Assembly (NCBI GenBank): GCA_022826565.1
Contig: JAJDUP010000012.1
Span: 124,001 to 188,000, forward strand
Direction: 5' to 3'
DNA from: Gemmatimonadota bacterium
GTDB taxonomy: Bacteria > Gemmatimonadota > Gemmatimonadetes > Longimicrobiales > Gaopeijiaceae
DNA: 64,000 nucleotides
The notes beneath the pieces are model-generated. The model worked only from the letters and a program-made list of their open reading frames with translations, was not told the DNA's origin and did no database searches. Below are positions 42,461 to 52,255 of this stretch, one piece after another. How positions within the stretch are numbered: position 1 is the stretch's first letter; each line of letters begins with the position of its first letter. Position numbers and translations under genes: made by a program.

Positions 42461-44109
42461 AGAAGTACGACGCGGTCCTCGTCGGCGCCGGCCACAACGC
42501 GCTGGCCACCGCCTGTGTGCTGGCACGAAGGGGATGGAAGGTGCTGGTGCTGGAGCGGCGTGGGGTCGTGGGGGGCGCTGCCGCGACCGAAGAGGTCTTC
42601 CCGGGATGCCGGGTGAACGTGGCCGCTCAGGACGCGGGACTCTTCCGGCGCGACTTTGTCGACGAGTTCGGGTTCGGCGCCAGCGCACCGGGTTGGGTGC
42701 ATCCCCCCGCGGTGGCGACCTCGCTCCTCGGCGGCGGAGACGGGCTGACGCTCTGGCGCGATCCCGCCGCCACCCAGGGCGAGATCGCCCGCCACAGCCG
42801 GGCCGACGCGAACCGCTTCCCCGAATGGGCCGACTACCTCGACGCGATGGCGCGCATCCTGCGAGTCGGCCTCGACCACCCCGCTCCGGCCCTGCACGAC
42901 TTCACAAGGCGGGAACGCCTCCGCCTGCTGCGCCCCCTCGCGCAGGCGGCCCGGCTCGGCAGGCGCCGCGTGGTCGAACTGCTGCGCGTCCTCCCCCTCC
43001 CCGCCCGCGACCTCCTCGACGACTGGTTCGCCGGCGACGCGCTGAAGGGCATGCTCGCCACCACCGCCCTGCCCGGCGCCAGCCACGGCCCCGGCGCCAT
43101 GGGCGGCGCCTTCCGCATGCTGTACCACGCGACCGGCGGCCAGGCACACGGCTTCCGCTCCACCTCCTTCCTGGAAGGCGGCATCGGCGCGCTCTCCGAG
43201 GCTCTCGCCGCGGCGGCGCGGGCTCGCGGGGCCGAAATCCGCACCGGGACCGAGGTCGAGCGCATTCTCGTGGAGGACGGAGCCGCCACCGGGGTACTGC
43301 TCGCCGGCCGCGAGGAGATACCTGCACACTGCGTCGTGTCGGGCGCCGACCCGCGCCGCACCTTCTTCGACCTGGTGGGCGCGCCGCAGCTCGGCCCCGA
43401 GTTCAACCGCAAGGTCGCCAGCATCCAGATGCGCGGTACGACCGCCATTCTGCACCTCCTCCTCGACGACCTTCCGCCGCTCGACGACGCCGAACAGCGC
43501 CTCGCCGGCCACACCCTCGTCGCTCCCTCCCTCGACTACCTCGAACGCGCCAGCGACGCCGCCAAGTACGGCCGCTGCTCGCCCCGCCCGCACCTCGACA
43601 TCGTCATCCCCACCCTGCACGACCCCACCCTCGCCCCGCCCGGCCGCCACATCGCATCGATCCAGATCCGCTACGCCCCCTACCACCTTCGCCCCGCCCC
43701 TGTCCGCGGTCCGCACGCCGGACCATCGCCCCCCGGCGGCGACATCGCGCCGGGCGCCACCCCCCGCGCCGGCGACATCTTCGACGAGTTCCTCGCCCGC
43801 ACCTGGGACACCCTCGACGAGTTCCTCCCCGGCACCCGCGACCGCATTCTCGACCACCGCCTCATCACGCCGCTCGACCTGGAGAGCGAATTCGGGCTGA
43901 CCTGCGGCGACGAATACCATGGCCAGATGGGGCTCGACCAACTCGCCTTCATGCGGCCGGTCGCCGGATGGGCCCGGCATCGGACGCCCGTGGAACGGCT
44001 GTTCCTCTGCGGCGCGGGAACCCATCCAGGCGGCGGCGTCACCTGCATGCCCGGCCGCCTTGCCGCCCGCGAGATTCTGCGCGCCCGCCGCCACCCAGCC
44101 CGCTCATGA
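42457..44109 (+). CDS. Phytoene-desaturase-like NAD(P)/FAD-dependent oxidoreductase (second copy)
   Basis: A 550-residue paralog of the preceding gene starting at GTG 42457. It repeats the FAD motif (DAVLVGAGHNALATACVLARRG), the TSFLEGGIGALSEALA segment and CGAGTHPGGGVTCMPGRLAA at the end. It differs by a proline-rich insertion around residues 409-430 (PVRGPHAGPSPPGG). The partner is just upstream and the DmdA-like gene starts 31 bases after the stop. The two could act as a heterodimer. Substrate is unknown. Confidence 0.85.
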   Translation: MKKYDAVLVGAGHNALATACVLARRGWKVLVLERRGVVGGAAATEEVFPGCRVNVAAQDAGLFRRDFVDEFGFGASAPGWVHPPAVATSLLGGGDGLTLWRDPAATQGEIARHSRADANRFPEWADYLDAMARILRVGLDHPAPALHDFTRRERLRLLRPLAQAARLGRRRVVELLRVLPLPARDLLDDWFAGDALKGMLATTALPGASHGPGAMGGAFRMLYHATGGQAHGFRSTSFLEGGIGALSEALAAAARARGAEIRTGTEVERILVEDGAATGVLLAGREEIPAHCVVSGADPRRTFFDLVGAPQLGPEFNRKVASIQMRGTTAILHLLLDDLPPLDDAEQRLAGHTLVAPSLDYLERASDAAKYGRCSPRPHLDIVIPTLHDPTLAPPGRHIASIQIRYAPYHLRPAPVRGPHAGPSPPGGDIAPGATPRAGDIFDEFLARTWDTLDEFLPGTRDRILDHRLITPLDLESEFGLTCGDEYHGQMGLDQLAFMRPVAGWARHRTPVERLFLCGAGTHPGGGVTCMPGRLAAREILRARRHPARS

Positions 44110-44140
44110 AACGCATCCACCTCCACCCCGGAGACACCCG

Positions 44141-45289
44141 ATGACCCAGACCTTCGACATGGCCCTCATCCAGCGCGGCGCCCGCCTCCGCCGTTCACCG
44201 TACTTCGACGCCACCCTGCGCGCCGGCTGCCGGAGCTATACCGTCTACAACCACATGTTCCTCCCCACCCGCTACGACGACCTCCACACCGAATACGAGA
44301 AGCTGCTGACCGGCGTCACGGTCTGGGACGTGAGCGTGGAGCGGCAGGTCGAGATCACCGGGCGGGACGCCTTCGAATTCACCAACCTGCTCACCCCCCG
44401 CGACCTCTCGAAGTGCGCGGTCGGACAGGGGAAGTACGTGCTGATCGGCGCGGACGACGGCGGCATCGTGAACGATCCCGTGCTGTTGCGACTCGGCGAG
44501 AATCACTTCTGGCTCGCCCTCGCGGACAGCGACGTGCTCCTCTACGCGAGGGGCGTAGCGCTCAATTCCGGCCTCGACGTCGAGATCTGCGAGCCGGACG
44601 TGTCGCCCATGCAGGTGCAGGGCCCGAAGTCGAAGGAGGTCGTGCAGCGGCTCTTCGGGGACGATGTCCTGAAGCTGCGCTACTACTGGTTCCTGGAGAC
44701 CGACCTGGACGGCATCCCGGTGGTGGTGACGCGCACCGGGTGGAGCGGCGAGGTCGGCTACGAGATCTACCTGCGCGACGGCAGCCGCGGCGTCGAACTC
44801 TGGGATCGCGTGATGGACGCGGGACGCGACCTGGGCATCACGCCGACGGGGCCGTCGGACATCCGCCGCATCGAAGCGGGGATCCTGAACTACGGCATCG
44901 ACATGACGCTCGACACGAACCCCTATGAGGTGGGGCTGGGGTGGCAGGTCGACCACGGCCAGGAGGGCGACTTCATCGGGCGCGAGGCGCTGGCGCGGAT
45001 CGCCGCGGAGGGGCCGCGGCGGAAGCTGGCCGGCGTCGAGATCGCGGGCGACCCGCTCGACCTGAACATGACCCGGTGGCCGGTGCACCAGGGTGGAAGG
45101 GTGATCGGCTTCGTGAGTTCGGCGGTGTACTCGCCCCGTCTCGACCGGAACATCGGTTACGCCATGGTGCCGTCCGGCGTCGCGGAACTGGGGACGCGGC
45201 TGAGCGTGACGACGGCGGAGGGCGAGCGCGGGGCGGTGGTGGTGCCGCGCCCCTTCGTGGATCCCGACAAGGCGATACCGAAATCGTAA
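44141..45289 (+). CDS. DmdA-like demethylase of the GcvT family
   Basis: A 382-residue protein that I recognise as close to DMSP demethylase (DmdA) in layout. SYTVYNHMFLPTRYDDL, WDVSVERQVEI, RDLSKCAVGQG, LADSDVLLYARG, CEPDVSPMQVQGPKSKEV, TRTGWSGEVGYEIYL and RRIEAGILNYGIDM follow one another as in DmdA and related aminomethyltransferases. DmdA transfers a methyl group from dimethylsulfoniopropionate to tetrahydrofolate. Other substrates (glycine betaine, dimethylglycine) cannot be excluded, so no gene symbol is given. GGAG lies before ATG 44141. Last gene of the four-gene run. Confidence 0.75.
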   Translation: MTQTFDMALIQRGARLRRSPYFDATLRAGCRSYTVYNHMFLPTRYDDLHTEYEKLLTGVTVWDVSVERQVEITGRDAFEFTNLLTPRDLSKCAVGQGKYVLIGADDGGIVNDPVLLRLGENHFWLALADSDVLLYARGVALNSGLDVEICEPDVSPMQVQGPKSKEVVQRLFGDDVLKLRYYWFLETDLDGIPVVVTRTGWSGEVGYEIYLRDGSRGVELWDRVMDAGRDLGITPTGPSDIRRIEAGILNYGIDMTLDTNPYEVGLGWQVDHGQEGDFIGREALARIAAEGPRRKLAGVEIAGDPLDLNMTRWPVHQGGRVIGFVSSAVYSPRLDRNIGYAMVPSGVAELGTRLSVTTAEGERGAVVVPRPFVDPDKAIPKS

Positions 45290-45401
45290 CATGCCAACCG
45301 GGACTCCTGGTTCGCTGGACCCGCCAGCACCGTTTCAATAGCTTTGGGCCGCGTCGATCAGATCGGTCGACCGATTCAAACGGCAGCCGATAGGAAAAGA
45401 C

Positions 45402-46064
45402 ATGGCAATGGAGTTGGGCTGGAGCCGGGATTCAGGGGTCCTCATCGGGACAGTCAGCGGTCGAATCGACAGCGCCAACAGCATGGACTGCCACGAAGCG
45501 CTCGGGTCGGGCATCGGTCCGGATGATCGGTTCCTGCTCCTGAACATGGCCGGGATCACCTTCCTCAGCAGCGCCGGCCTTCGCGTCCTGCTCATGCTCG
45601 CGAAGAAGTTCACCGGCGCCGACAAGACCTTCGCCCTTTGTGCACTGAAAGACCACATCAATGAAGTCATCTCGGTGAGCGGCTTCAGCCAGATCATCCA
45701 GGTGTTCGGCTCCCAGGGCGAAGCGTTAGGGGCGATCGCCGGTACAGGCGGCGGCGCGGAGGATGCCGCTTCCGGCGACGCCGAGGTGAAGCAGCCGGCC
45801 GCACCTCCGGAACTGCGCAACCCGCTCGACATGGGGATCGTGGGCGAGAATATCTCCGACGTCGCTCAATACACGGTCGAGAAGTACGAGTTCATCAACG
45901 CCCCTCTGGCGGAGGAAGTCCGGGCCGAGGCGGTAAACGCGATATCGACCCTTCTCTGGCAACACGTAAAACGCGCCATCGATCGACGGAGGAAGTTCCG
46001 CGCAGAGCTGTTCGAATCGGCGGAAGCGGCCCTTGAGAACGTAGTGGCCCAACGCGCGACCTGA
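45402..46064 (+). CDS. STAS-domain protein with conserved helical tail (paralog B)
   Basis: A 220-residue paralog of the protein at 35827-36477. The STAS core has [17 protein letters not shown] at 54-70 with the phosphorylatable Ser in the same position as in paralog A, and the tail repeats GENISDVAQYTVEKYEF and LWQHVKRAIDRRRKFRAELF. A glycine/alanine-rich linker separates the halves. It lies 1.25 kb before an NCS2 permease whose tail resembles an RsbW-type kinase. Partner switching between them is inferred, not shown. Confidence 0.78.
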   Translation: MAMELGWSRDSGVLIGTVSGRIDSANSMDCHEALGSGIGPDDRFLLLNMAGITFLSSAGLRVLLMLAKKFTGADKTFALCALKDHINEVISVSGFSQIIQVFGSQGEALGAIAGTGGGAEDAASGDAEVKQPAAPPELRNPLDMGIVGENISDVAQYTVEKYEFINAPLAEEVRAEAVNAISTLLWQHVKRAIDRRRKFRAELFESAEAALENVVAQRAT

Positions 46065-46102
46065 CGGTCGGCCGCCGGCGCCGTAGCTCGCAGGCAGGAC
46101 CT

Positions 46103-47183
46103 TCATTTCGCGGGTTTCGCGGGAGCCACCAGCCCGTCGTCCAGCAGTTGCCGGAAGTGTTCCACCACTGACTTGGCGGCTGGCCGAAAAGCAAGACCGA
46201 GAGCGGCTCGCGCCCGCGAGTTGTCGAAGCGGAGCGGAAAGCCGAGGTTGCGCCTGGCGACGGCCAGCGGTATGCCCCTTCGAGGTGCCAGCATCAGGGC
46301 CACGGATCTGGAGACGGTGTTGCGGGGCAGCGGGAATGCGTCGCCGAAGTGGCGCCGCAACACCCCGGCGATTTCGATCACGCTCAGCGTCTCGCTTACC
46401 AGGATGTGACGCCCGATCGCCTCTGGCATGAGGCCCGCGCGCAGATGGGCGTCCGCGACATCACGCACGTCGACGATGGCGAATTCGAGCTCGGGGGCGC
46501 CGAAGCGGTAGTAGCCGCTCCCGAAGTCCCGCATGACCAGGACTCCTTCCGCTTTCGTGTGGGGACTCAGGCACGGGGCCGAGCACGAGTCCCGGGTTCA
46601 CGACCACCAGGTCCCACCGGTCCTGGTCGGCCGCCAGCTTCCACGCCAGCCGCTCCGATAGCGTCTTGGAGCAGGAATAGGGCTGATGGCTCTCGCTGCT
46701 GGTCGTGTTCCAGTGGCGCTCGTCGAATTGGTCCTCCGGGATGTCCCGCAGGTCCGCGGCGTCGCCGTAGACCGCCACGATGCTCGAGGTGAGGACGACG
46801 CGGCGCACCGAGGGGGTCCGGTTGGCCGCCTCGAGCACGTTGCGCGTGCCCTCGGTGGCCGGCTCGATCAGGTCCCGCACCGGGTCGTCGACCCCGCGCA
46901 CGATGAGCGGCGAGGCTGTGTGGAAGACCAGGTCGCAGTCGGACATCGCCTGGTCGAAGCTGCCCCGGTCCAGCAGGTCGGCCCGAAAGAGGGACAGGGT
47001 GCCGGGACTGCCCTGCGCGATCGCCTCGAGGTGCGCGGTTTTCGTCTCGTCAAGGGGATCGCGAACCGTGGCATGCACCCGAAAGCCGTCGTCGAGCAGC
47101 CTCTTCACCAGCCAGGACGCGACATAGCCGTTGCCGCCGGTGACCAGGACGGGTCCTGGAGCACCCAGCACTCGATCGGGCAT
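46103..47183 (-). pseudogene. NAD-dependent epimerase/reductase (SDR), frameshifted
   Basis: The 5' part from ATG 47183 encodes GPVLVTGGNGYVASWLVKRLLDDG, RTAS-like HTASPLI, VLTSSIVAVYGDA and YSCSKTLSERLAW (the catalytic Tyr-x-x-x-Lys), ending in the frame at VVNPGLVLGPV. The frame for the rest (AEGVLVMRDFGSGYYRFGAPELEFAIVDVRDVADAH) runs from there to 46103. A single extra C near 46572-46577 (GTGCCTGAG for GTGCTGAG) restores both halves when removed. The whole length (1081 bases) is one base more than a multiple of three. It would be a dihydroflavonol-reductase-like enzyme. A sequencing error is the alternative. Confidence 0.78.
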
Positions 47184-47317
47184 GTTCTCTCCCCGTTGCG
47201 GACGCTTGCCATCGGGCGTCCTGAACCTATCATGACGGTCGAGAGTATTGGCGCGGTCGGTCCAACCGGCCGTCTTTTTCGGCCCTGCAGGCTGAATCGA
47301 GAGAAAGGCTCCCTCCA

Positions 47318-49060
47318 ATGGCTGCCCCACCCACACCAGGTCGGAATCTGCGGTTTGCCGCGAATGAGCGGCCGCCGAATCCGTTCTCGCTCGTCATCGG
47401 GTCGCAGGCCGCGATCCTGGTGTGTCTGCCCCTGGTCGTGGTCACGACCATCGTCGCCCGCGCGGCCGATCAGAGCGACGCCTATCTGTCCTGGTCGATC
47501 TTCGCGAGCATGGTGATCGGCGGCCTCCTCACGATCGTCCAGGCGAAGAGAATCGGGGGACTGGGCGCCGGCAGCCTGACGGTGATGGGCGCGTCCGGAG
47601 CCTCGATCGGGGTCTCGGCGCTCGCCCTCGCCGCGGGCGGCCCTCCGCTGCTCGCGACGCTGGTCGTGGCGGCTGCGCTCTGCCAGTTCATCCTTGCCTC
47701 CCGACTGGCGCTCCTGCGGAGGATCATCACGCCGGTCGTGTCCGGTACGCTTACGGCTCTCGTGTCGGTGACGGTCATGCCCCTCGCATTCGCCATGCTC
47801 ACGCGGGTCCCCGACGGCGCTCCTCCCGCTGCCGCTCCCACCATCGCCGTCATCACATTCCTGTTGGTCGTCATCCTGATGCTCCGCGGTCCCCGTTTCG
47901 TGCGGGCGTGGACTCCGGTCCTCGGGATGGGCGCGGGATGCATTGCCGCCGCATTCTTCGGGATTCTCGATTTCGGGCCTGTCGCGAACGCGCGCTGGAT
48001 CGGCGTGCCGGCCCCGGCGACCGCCGGGTTCGATCTGGGTTTCGGATCGAGCTTCTGGGTGCTCCTGCCCGGTTTCCTTTTCGTCACATTCGTGATCACG
48101 GTCAGGCAGGTCAGTGATACCGTCCGCATGCAGCGCCTGTCACGGCGCGAACCCAGGGCCATCGACTTCCGCAGGGTCCAGGGCGGCGTCGCGGCATGCG
48201 GCGCCGGGACGCTGCTATCGGGGCTGGCGGGCGTGCTTCCCCCCTGGCCGTATGCGGCCGGGATCGCTTTGGCCTCCGGTGCCGGCGTGGCCGCCAGGAG
48301 GATCGGGATCTTCATCGGCGCCTTCTTCATCGCGTTCGCCTTCGTTCCCAAGATCACCGCGCTGATTCTCGCGATCCCGCTGCCGGTGATCGGCGCGTAC
48401 ATCATGGTCGTCTTCGGGCTCATCTTTGCGCAGGGCATGCGCGTCATCTTCCAGGAGAGCATCGGACGCCAGCACGCGCTGGTCGCGGGGCTCTCGTTCT
48501 GGATAGGGATCGGGATTCAGTTCCAGGCGATCTTCCCCGGCCACCTGGGGACGCCGACTGCCCGTATGCTCGCCAACGGCCTCACAGCCGGCGGACTGTC
48601 GATTCTGCTCCTCAGCCTGTTCATGCAGCTCACCGGGCCGCGCCGCCACAAGACCGAGGTGGCCTTGAGTGCCGAGGAAATCCCCGAACTCGACAGGTTC
48701 CTTCTGGGGTTTGCATCGCGCTACAAATGGGGCGTCAAGGCCAGGGAACGCCTCCGGGCGGCGTCTGAAGAAGCGTTGTTGAGCCTCTTGCGACAGGAAG
48801 AGGACGAATACGCGCCGGCATCCCGGGGACGCCGGCTGCGGGTTGTAGCCGAGAACGTGCCGAGCGGTGCCCTGCTGGAGTTCACCGCGGCCGCGCACAC
48901 CGACAATCTTGAAGACGAGATCGTGCTCCTTGGAGGCCGTCCCGACCCGACCTCCGACCGTGATCTGTCGCTGTCCCTGCTGCGGCATCACGCTTCTTCG
49001 GTGAAGCATCACCAATACCACAACATCGACATCCTGACGGTGCAGGTGAGCAGCGCATGA
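47318..49060 (+). CDS. NCS2-type permease with fused GHKL-ATPase-like tail
   Basis: A 580-residue protein. Residues 20-455 have about 12 hydrophobic segments and the NCS2 (xanthine/uracil permease) style core, with GASGASIGVSALA, GPVANARWIGVPAP and IPLPVIGAYIMVVFGLIFAQGM. Residues 460-580 are cytoplasmic: RLRAASEEALLSLLRQEEDEY resembles the N-box helix of GHKL ATPases such as RsbW, and DRDLSLSLLRHHASSVKHHQ resembles the GLGL G-box part, but key residues are altered. Uracil-type nucleobases are the family's usual substrates. A STAS protein is encoded upstream. Kinase activity is doubtful; an adaptor role is possible. Confidence 0.7.
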   Translation: MAAPPTPGRNLRFAANERPPNPFSLVIGSQAAILVCLPLVVVTTIVARAADQSDAYLSWSIFASMVIGGLLTIVQAKRIGGLGAGSLTVMGASGASIGVSALALAAGGPPLLATLVVAAALCQFILASRLALLRRIITPVVSGTLTALVSVTVMPLAFAMLTRVPDGAPPAAAPTIAVITFLLVVILMLRGPRFVRAWTPVLGMGAGCIAAAFFGILDFGPVANARWIGVPAPATAGFDLGFGSSFWVLLPGFLFVTFVITVRQVSDTVRMQRLSRREPRAIDFRRVQGGVAACGAGTLLSGLAGVLPPWPYAAGIALASGAGVAARRIGIFIGAFFIAFAFVPKITALILAIPLPVIGAYIMVVFGLIFAQGMRVIFQESIGRQHALVAGLSFWIGIGIQFQAIFPGHLGTPTARMLANGLTAGGLSILLLSLFMQLTGPRRHKTEVALSAEEIPELDRFLLGFASRYKWGVKARERLRAASEEALLSLLRQEEDEYAPASRGRRLRVVAENVPSGALLEFTAAAHTDNLEDEIVLLGGRPDPTSDRDLSLSLLRHHASSVKHHQYHNIDILTVQVSSA

Positions 49061-49101
49061 ATGTAATGTAAACACGACATTATGTAGTGTTTAGATTACA
49101 T
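49061..49101. promoter_or_regulatory. 41-bp near-perfect palindrome, operator-like site B
   Basis: Two 20-nt arms, 49061-49080 and 49082-49101, around a single T, are inverted copies matching at 18 of 20 positions. The right arm equals the left unit of the site at 32974-32993 at 19 of 20 positions. It starts right after the permease stop (49058-49060) and 17 bases before the stop of the convergent TonB gene. It could be a terminator-like structure or a stray copy of the operator; its AT richness makes a strong terminator stem less likely. Confidence 0.6.
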
Positions 49102-49117
49102 ATCGCGATACCATACG

Positions 49118-52100
49118 CTAGAACCGGAGCCGCGCCCCCAGCTGCGCCCGCCGCGTGTCCCCCAGGCCGCTGCGGATCGAGCCGTCGAAGTTGAAGAGCA
49201 GCGAGCTGTGGGCGGTGTCGAGCGAGTTGTCCGCGTTGGTCAGGTTGAAGACCTCGAAGACCGGCTCGACGATGCGGCCGCCGCCGATGTCCACCGGGCG
49301 TGACAGCTTGATGTCCCAGGTGAAGAACTCGTTGTCGCGGCGCAGGGTGTTGCGCTCGAGGATCGTGCCGTCGGCGCAGACCCGGTCGGCGGGCTGGCTG
49401 GCCCGCTGGCCGCGGCTGGCACAGCTCTCCGAGACGGGCGAGGCCGACAGGTAGCGCACGATGTTGCTGAACGCCAGGTCGCCGGGGAGGTCGAAGGCGA
49501 GGTAGCCGGTGGCCTTGTGCCGGCGGTCGCGGTCCGACCAGCCGTACTCGGTCGCAAGGCGCGCGGCGTCGGCGTAACGGAAGGTGAAGGGGTCGCGCTC
49601 GTTGTCGTCGTCCGACCTGTCGAAGGAGAGCGTGTAGCTGAGGTCGAAGGTCAGCAGTTCGCCGAAGGCGTCCTGGCCGCGAAGCCCCGCGGTGACGGCG
49701 TGGTAGCGGGAGCGCGCGGTGCTCTCGGCCACGGTCAGGGTGCCGATTCCCCCGCCGCCGGGGTGAGTGCCGAGTCCGAAGGGCGACCCGAAGGCGGCGT
49801 CGTTGCGGTTCACGAAGCGGAAGAGATTGTCGCTCCGCGCATGTTGGTATGAGACGCTGGCGGCCACCCCGCGGGGCAGTTCGCGGTCGATTTCGGCGGC
49901 GAAGGACCAGGTGCGCGGCAGCTCCAGATCGCCGGACGTCACGTGGATGTCCGGGAGGAAGGGCGGGTTCGCGGATCCGTCGATGAGTTCGCCGATCGCC
50001 GGCGGTGCCTGCCCGGGGAGCCCGAAGCTGCTGCGGAAGAAGATCTGCTGAAACGCCCCGTTCGTCGTCACGCTCTGGGCGAAGACCAGGATCGGGATGC
50101 GCGCGTGGTACGCGCCGGCGTTGAGCCGCAGCACCGTCTCCTGGTCGCCGTACACGTCCCACGCCAGGCCGAAGCGCGGCTGGAAGTTGTCGAGGTCGTC
50201 GGGGATGGTCCCGTTGGAAGGAAATCGGGGATCGCCCAGGTAGGGGCCGTAGAAGGTGGCCTCCGGCTGCACCTTGACATCGGGGTGCCAGGTCCCCTCC
50301 CAGCGCAGTCCGAGGTTGAGGGTGAGCCTGTCGCTCGGCCGCCAGGTGTCCTGGACGAAGAACGCCAGTTCGTCCATGCCGAAATCGCCCCGGCCCAACC
50401 TGTCCGGCGCCACTCCGGGTACCGTCCCGGACTGGAGATAGACGAGCACCGGCCCGGTGATGCCGGCGCCTGCCGGACACTCGCCGGTCGCGCTGTCCGA
50501 CCCGTCCGAACATGTGACGTACCGGTTTCCGTGTGTGACGAAGTTGATGAAGCCGTCGACCGAATCGAAGATGTAGCGCCCGTTGGCGAAGCCGATGAAC
50601 TGCTGGGTTATCGCCGTCCGGTTGTATTCGACGCCCGCCTTGAAGAGGTGGCGGCCGCTGAGCCAGGACCAGTTGTCGACGACCTGCAAACGGGTGTCGT
50701 ACGCCGGATCGATGGGAAGGAAGAAGGGGAGTCCGATGCGGAACCCGTCGGCGAAGTCCATGCCGATGTCGGGGAAGGGACGGCCGCCCAGGGTGCGGAA
50801 CTGCGGCGGGGCGGGGACGGTCGCCCCGGCAGGCATCAGGGGCCCTTCGTACCAGCGGACGCGGTCCTCTCGCGCCCACTGCAGGCGCAGTTCATGGGAC
50901 AGGGTGCTGCTGAGCAGCGAGCGCCAGCTGGCGTTGAAGGCGTGCGCCTCGTCCGTCTCGACGCCGTTGGCCTACAGTCCCCACGAGTCCACGTCGAAGG
51001 TGCCGTTGAGCTGCTCGGACCAGTTGTAGTTGTACTTGAAAGAGACCTGGTTGCGCCCGTCGAGGTGCACGTCGGTCTTGAGCAGGAGGGCGCGGGCGTC
51101 GTCGGTGCGCGAGATGGGTCCGAACTCGCCGTCGAAGAGGCCCGGCCACTGCGTGCCGAGGAAGTCCCGCAGTTTCGCAAGGTTCGCCGGGTTTTCCACC
51201 AGGCGGTGCGCCTGCTTGGTTTCGCTGGCCGCCTGCTGGTCGTAGGCGACGAAGAAGAACGCCCGGTCGCGAGCGATGGGCCCGCCGAGGGTGAAGCCGA
51301 ACTGGTTGCGCAGGAAATCCGGCTCGCCCGCCTGCACCGCGGCCGGGTAGGCCGCCGAGACACCGTCCCACTGGCCGAAGTAGTGGGCGGAACCGGTCAG
51401 TTCGTTGGTGCCCGACTTTGTGATCACATTCACAAACCCGCCGGCCGACCTTCCGAACTCGGCCGCCGCGCCCTGGTTGACGACCACGACCTCCTCGATC
51501 GCGTCCTGGCTGAAGGTGAAGGCCGGCCGCTGCCCGCCCCGTTGCTCGCCGAAGAAGGGATTGTTGAAGTCGGCCCCGTCCACGATGAAGTTGTTGAAGA
51601 TCCCCCGCTGCCCGCCGATGTTGAGCTCGTCGCCGTCGGGTCCCTGCGAGATCGCGACGCCGGGGGTGAGGAGCGCGAAGTCGAGGTAGTTGCGCCCGTT
51701 GTTGGGCAGCCCGTCCACGACCTCCCCGGTGAGCCGGGTGGAGCTGGTCACGTCTTCGGGGTGCACGAGGTGTTCCCGGTGGCCTTCGACGGTGATGCCC
51801 TCGAGCTCCACCGCACTGAACCGCAGCGTCAGCGTGAGTTCCTCGCCGACGCGCAGGACGAGGCCGGATGCGGCCGCGGCCCCGAGCTGGGCGTCGGCCC
51901 GGGCGGTCACGTCGTAGGTGCCAACGGGGAGGAGCGGGCGCACAAAGGTGCCGGAGGCGGTGCTCTCGACGGTGGTGAGCAGCCCGGTCTCCCGGTGCGT
52001 CAGCGCGACGACCGCTCCCTGGACCGGCGCGCCGGCCGCGTCGAGGACCGCTCCCCGTATCACGCCGGTGGAGGCCTGTGACTGGGCGTTGGCCGTGCCG

Positions 52101-52153
52101 GGCGAGAACGCGAGGGCGAGGCTGAGGGCGAGCAGGCGTGTGCGGGATCTCAT
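49118..52153 (-). pseudogene. TonB-dependent receptor with regulatory domain, interrupted by an amber codon
   Basis: The coding frame runs from a signal peptide at 52153 (MRSRTRLLALSLALAFS) through a carboxypeptidase-like regulatory domain (GVIRGAVLDAAGAPVQGAV), a plug (GRNYLDFALLTPGV, NEFGRSAGGFVNVITKSGT) and a 22-strand-type barrel ending LGARLRF. Codon 394 (50972-50974) is TAG between DSWGL and ANGVETDEA; reading on without it leaves an open frame of 1011 residues. A Ser codon (TCG) with one base change would give this. Such receptors import large substrates across the outer membrane. If the stop is real, no complete receptor is made. Confidence 0.8.
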
Positions 52154-52255
52154 CGTGCGGGCTTCCGTAGCCAGGTGCGGGTTGCTTGCGTTGATGTCAG
52201 GTTGGGTTGGAGGCAGGACGACGTAATAGATCGCGCCCGACGGCTGTGTGGAGCA

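Noticed and set aside
44141-45289. Naming the gene dmdA outright
   Set aside because: The motif order matches DmdA, but the GcvT superfamily includes demethylases of other substrates; specificity cannot be read without a phylogeny or assay.
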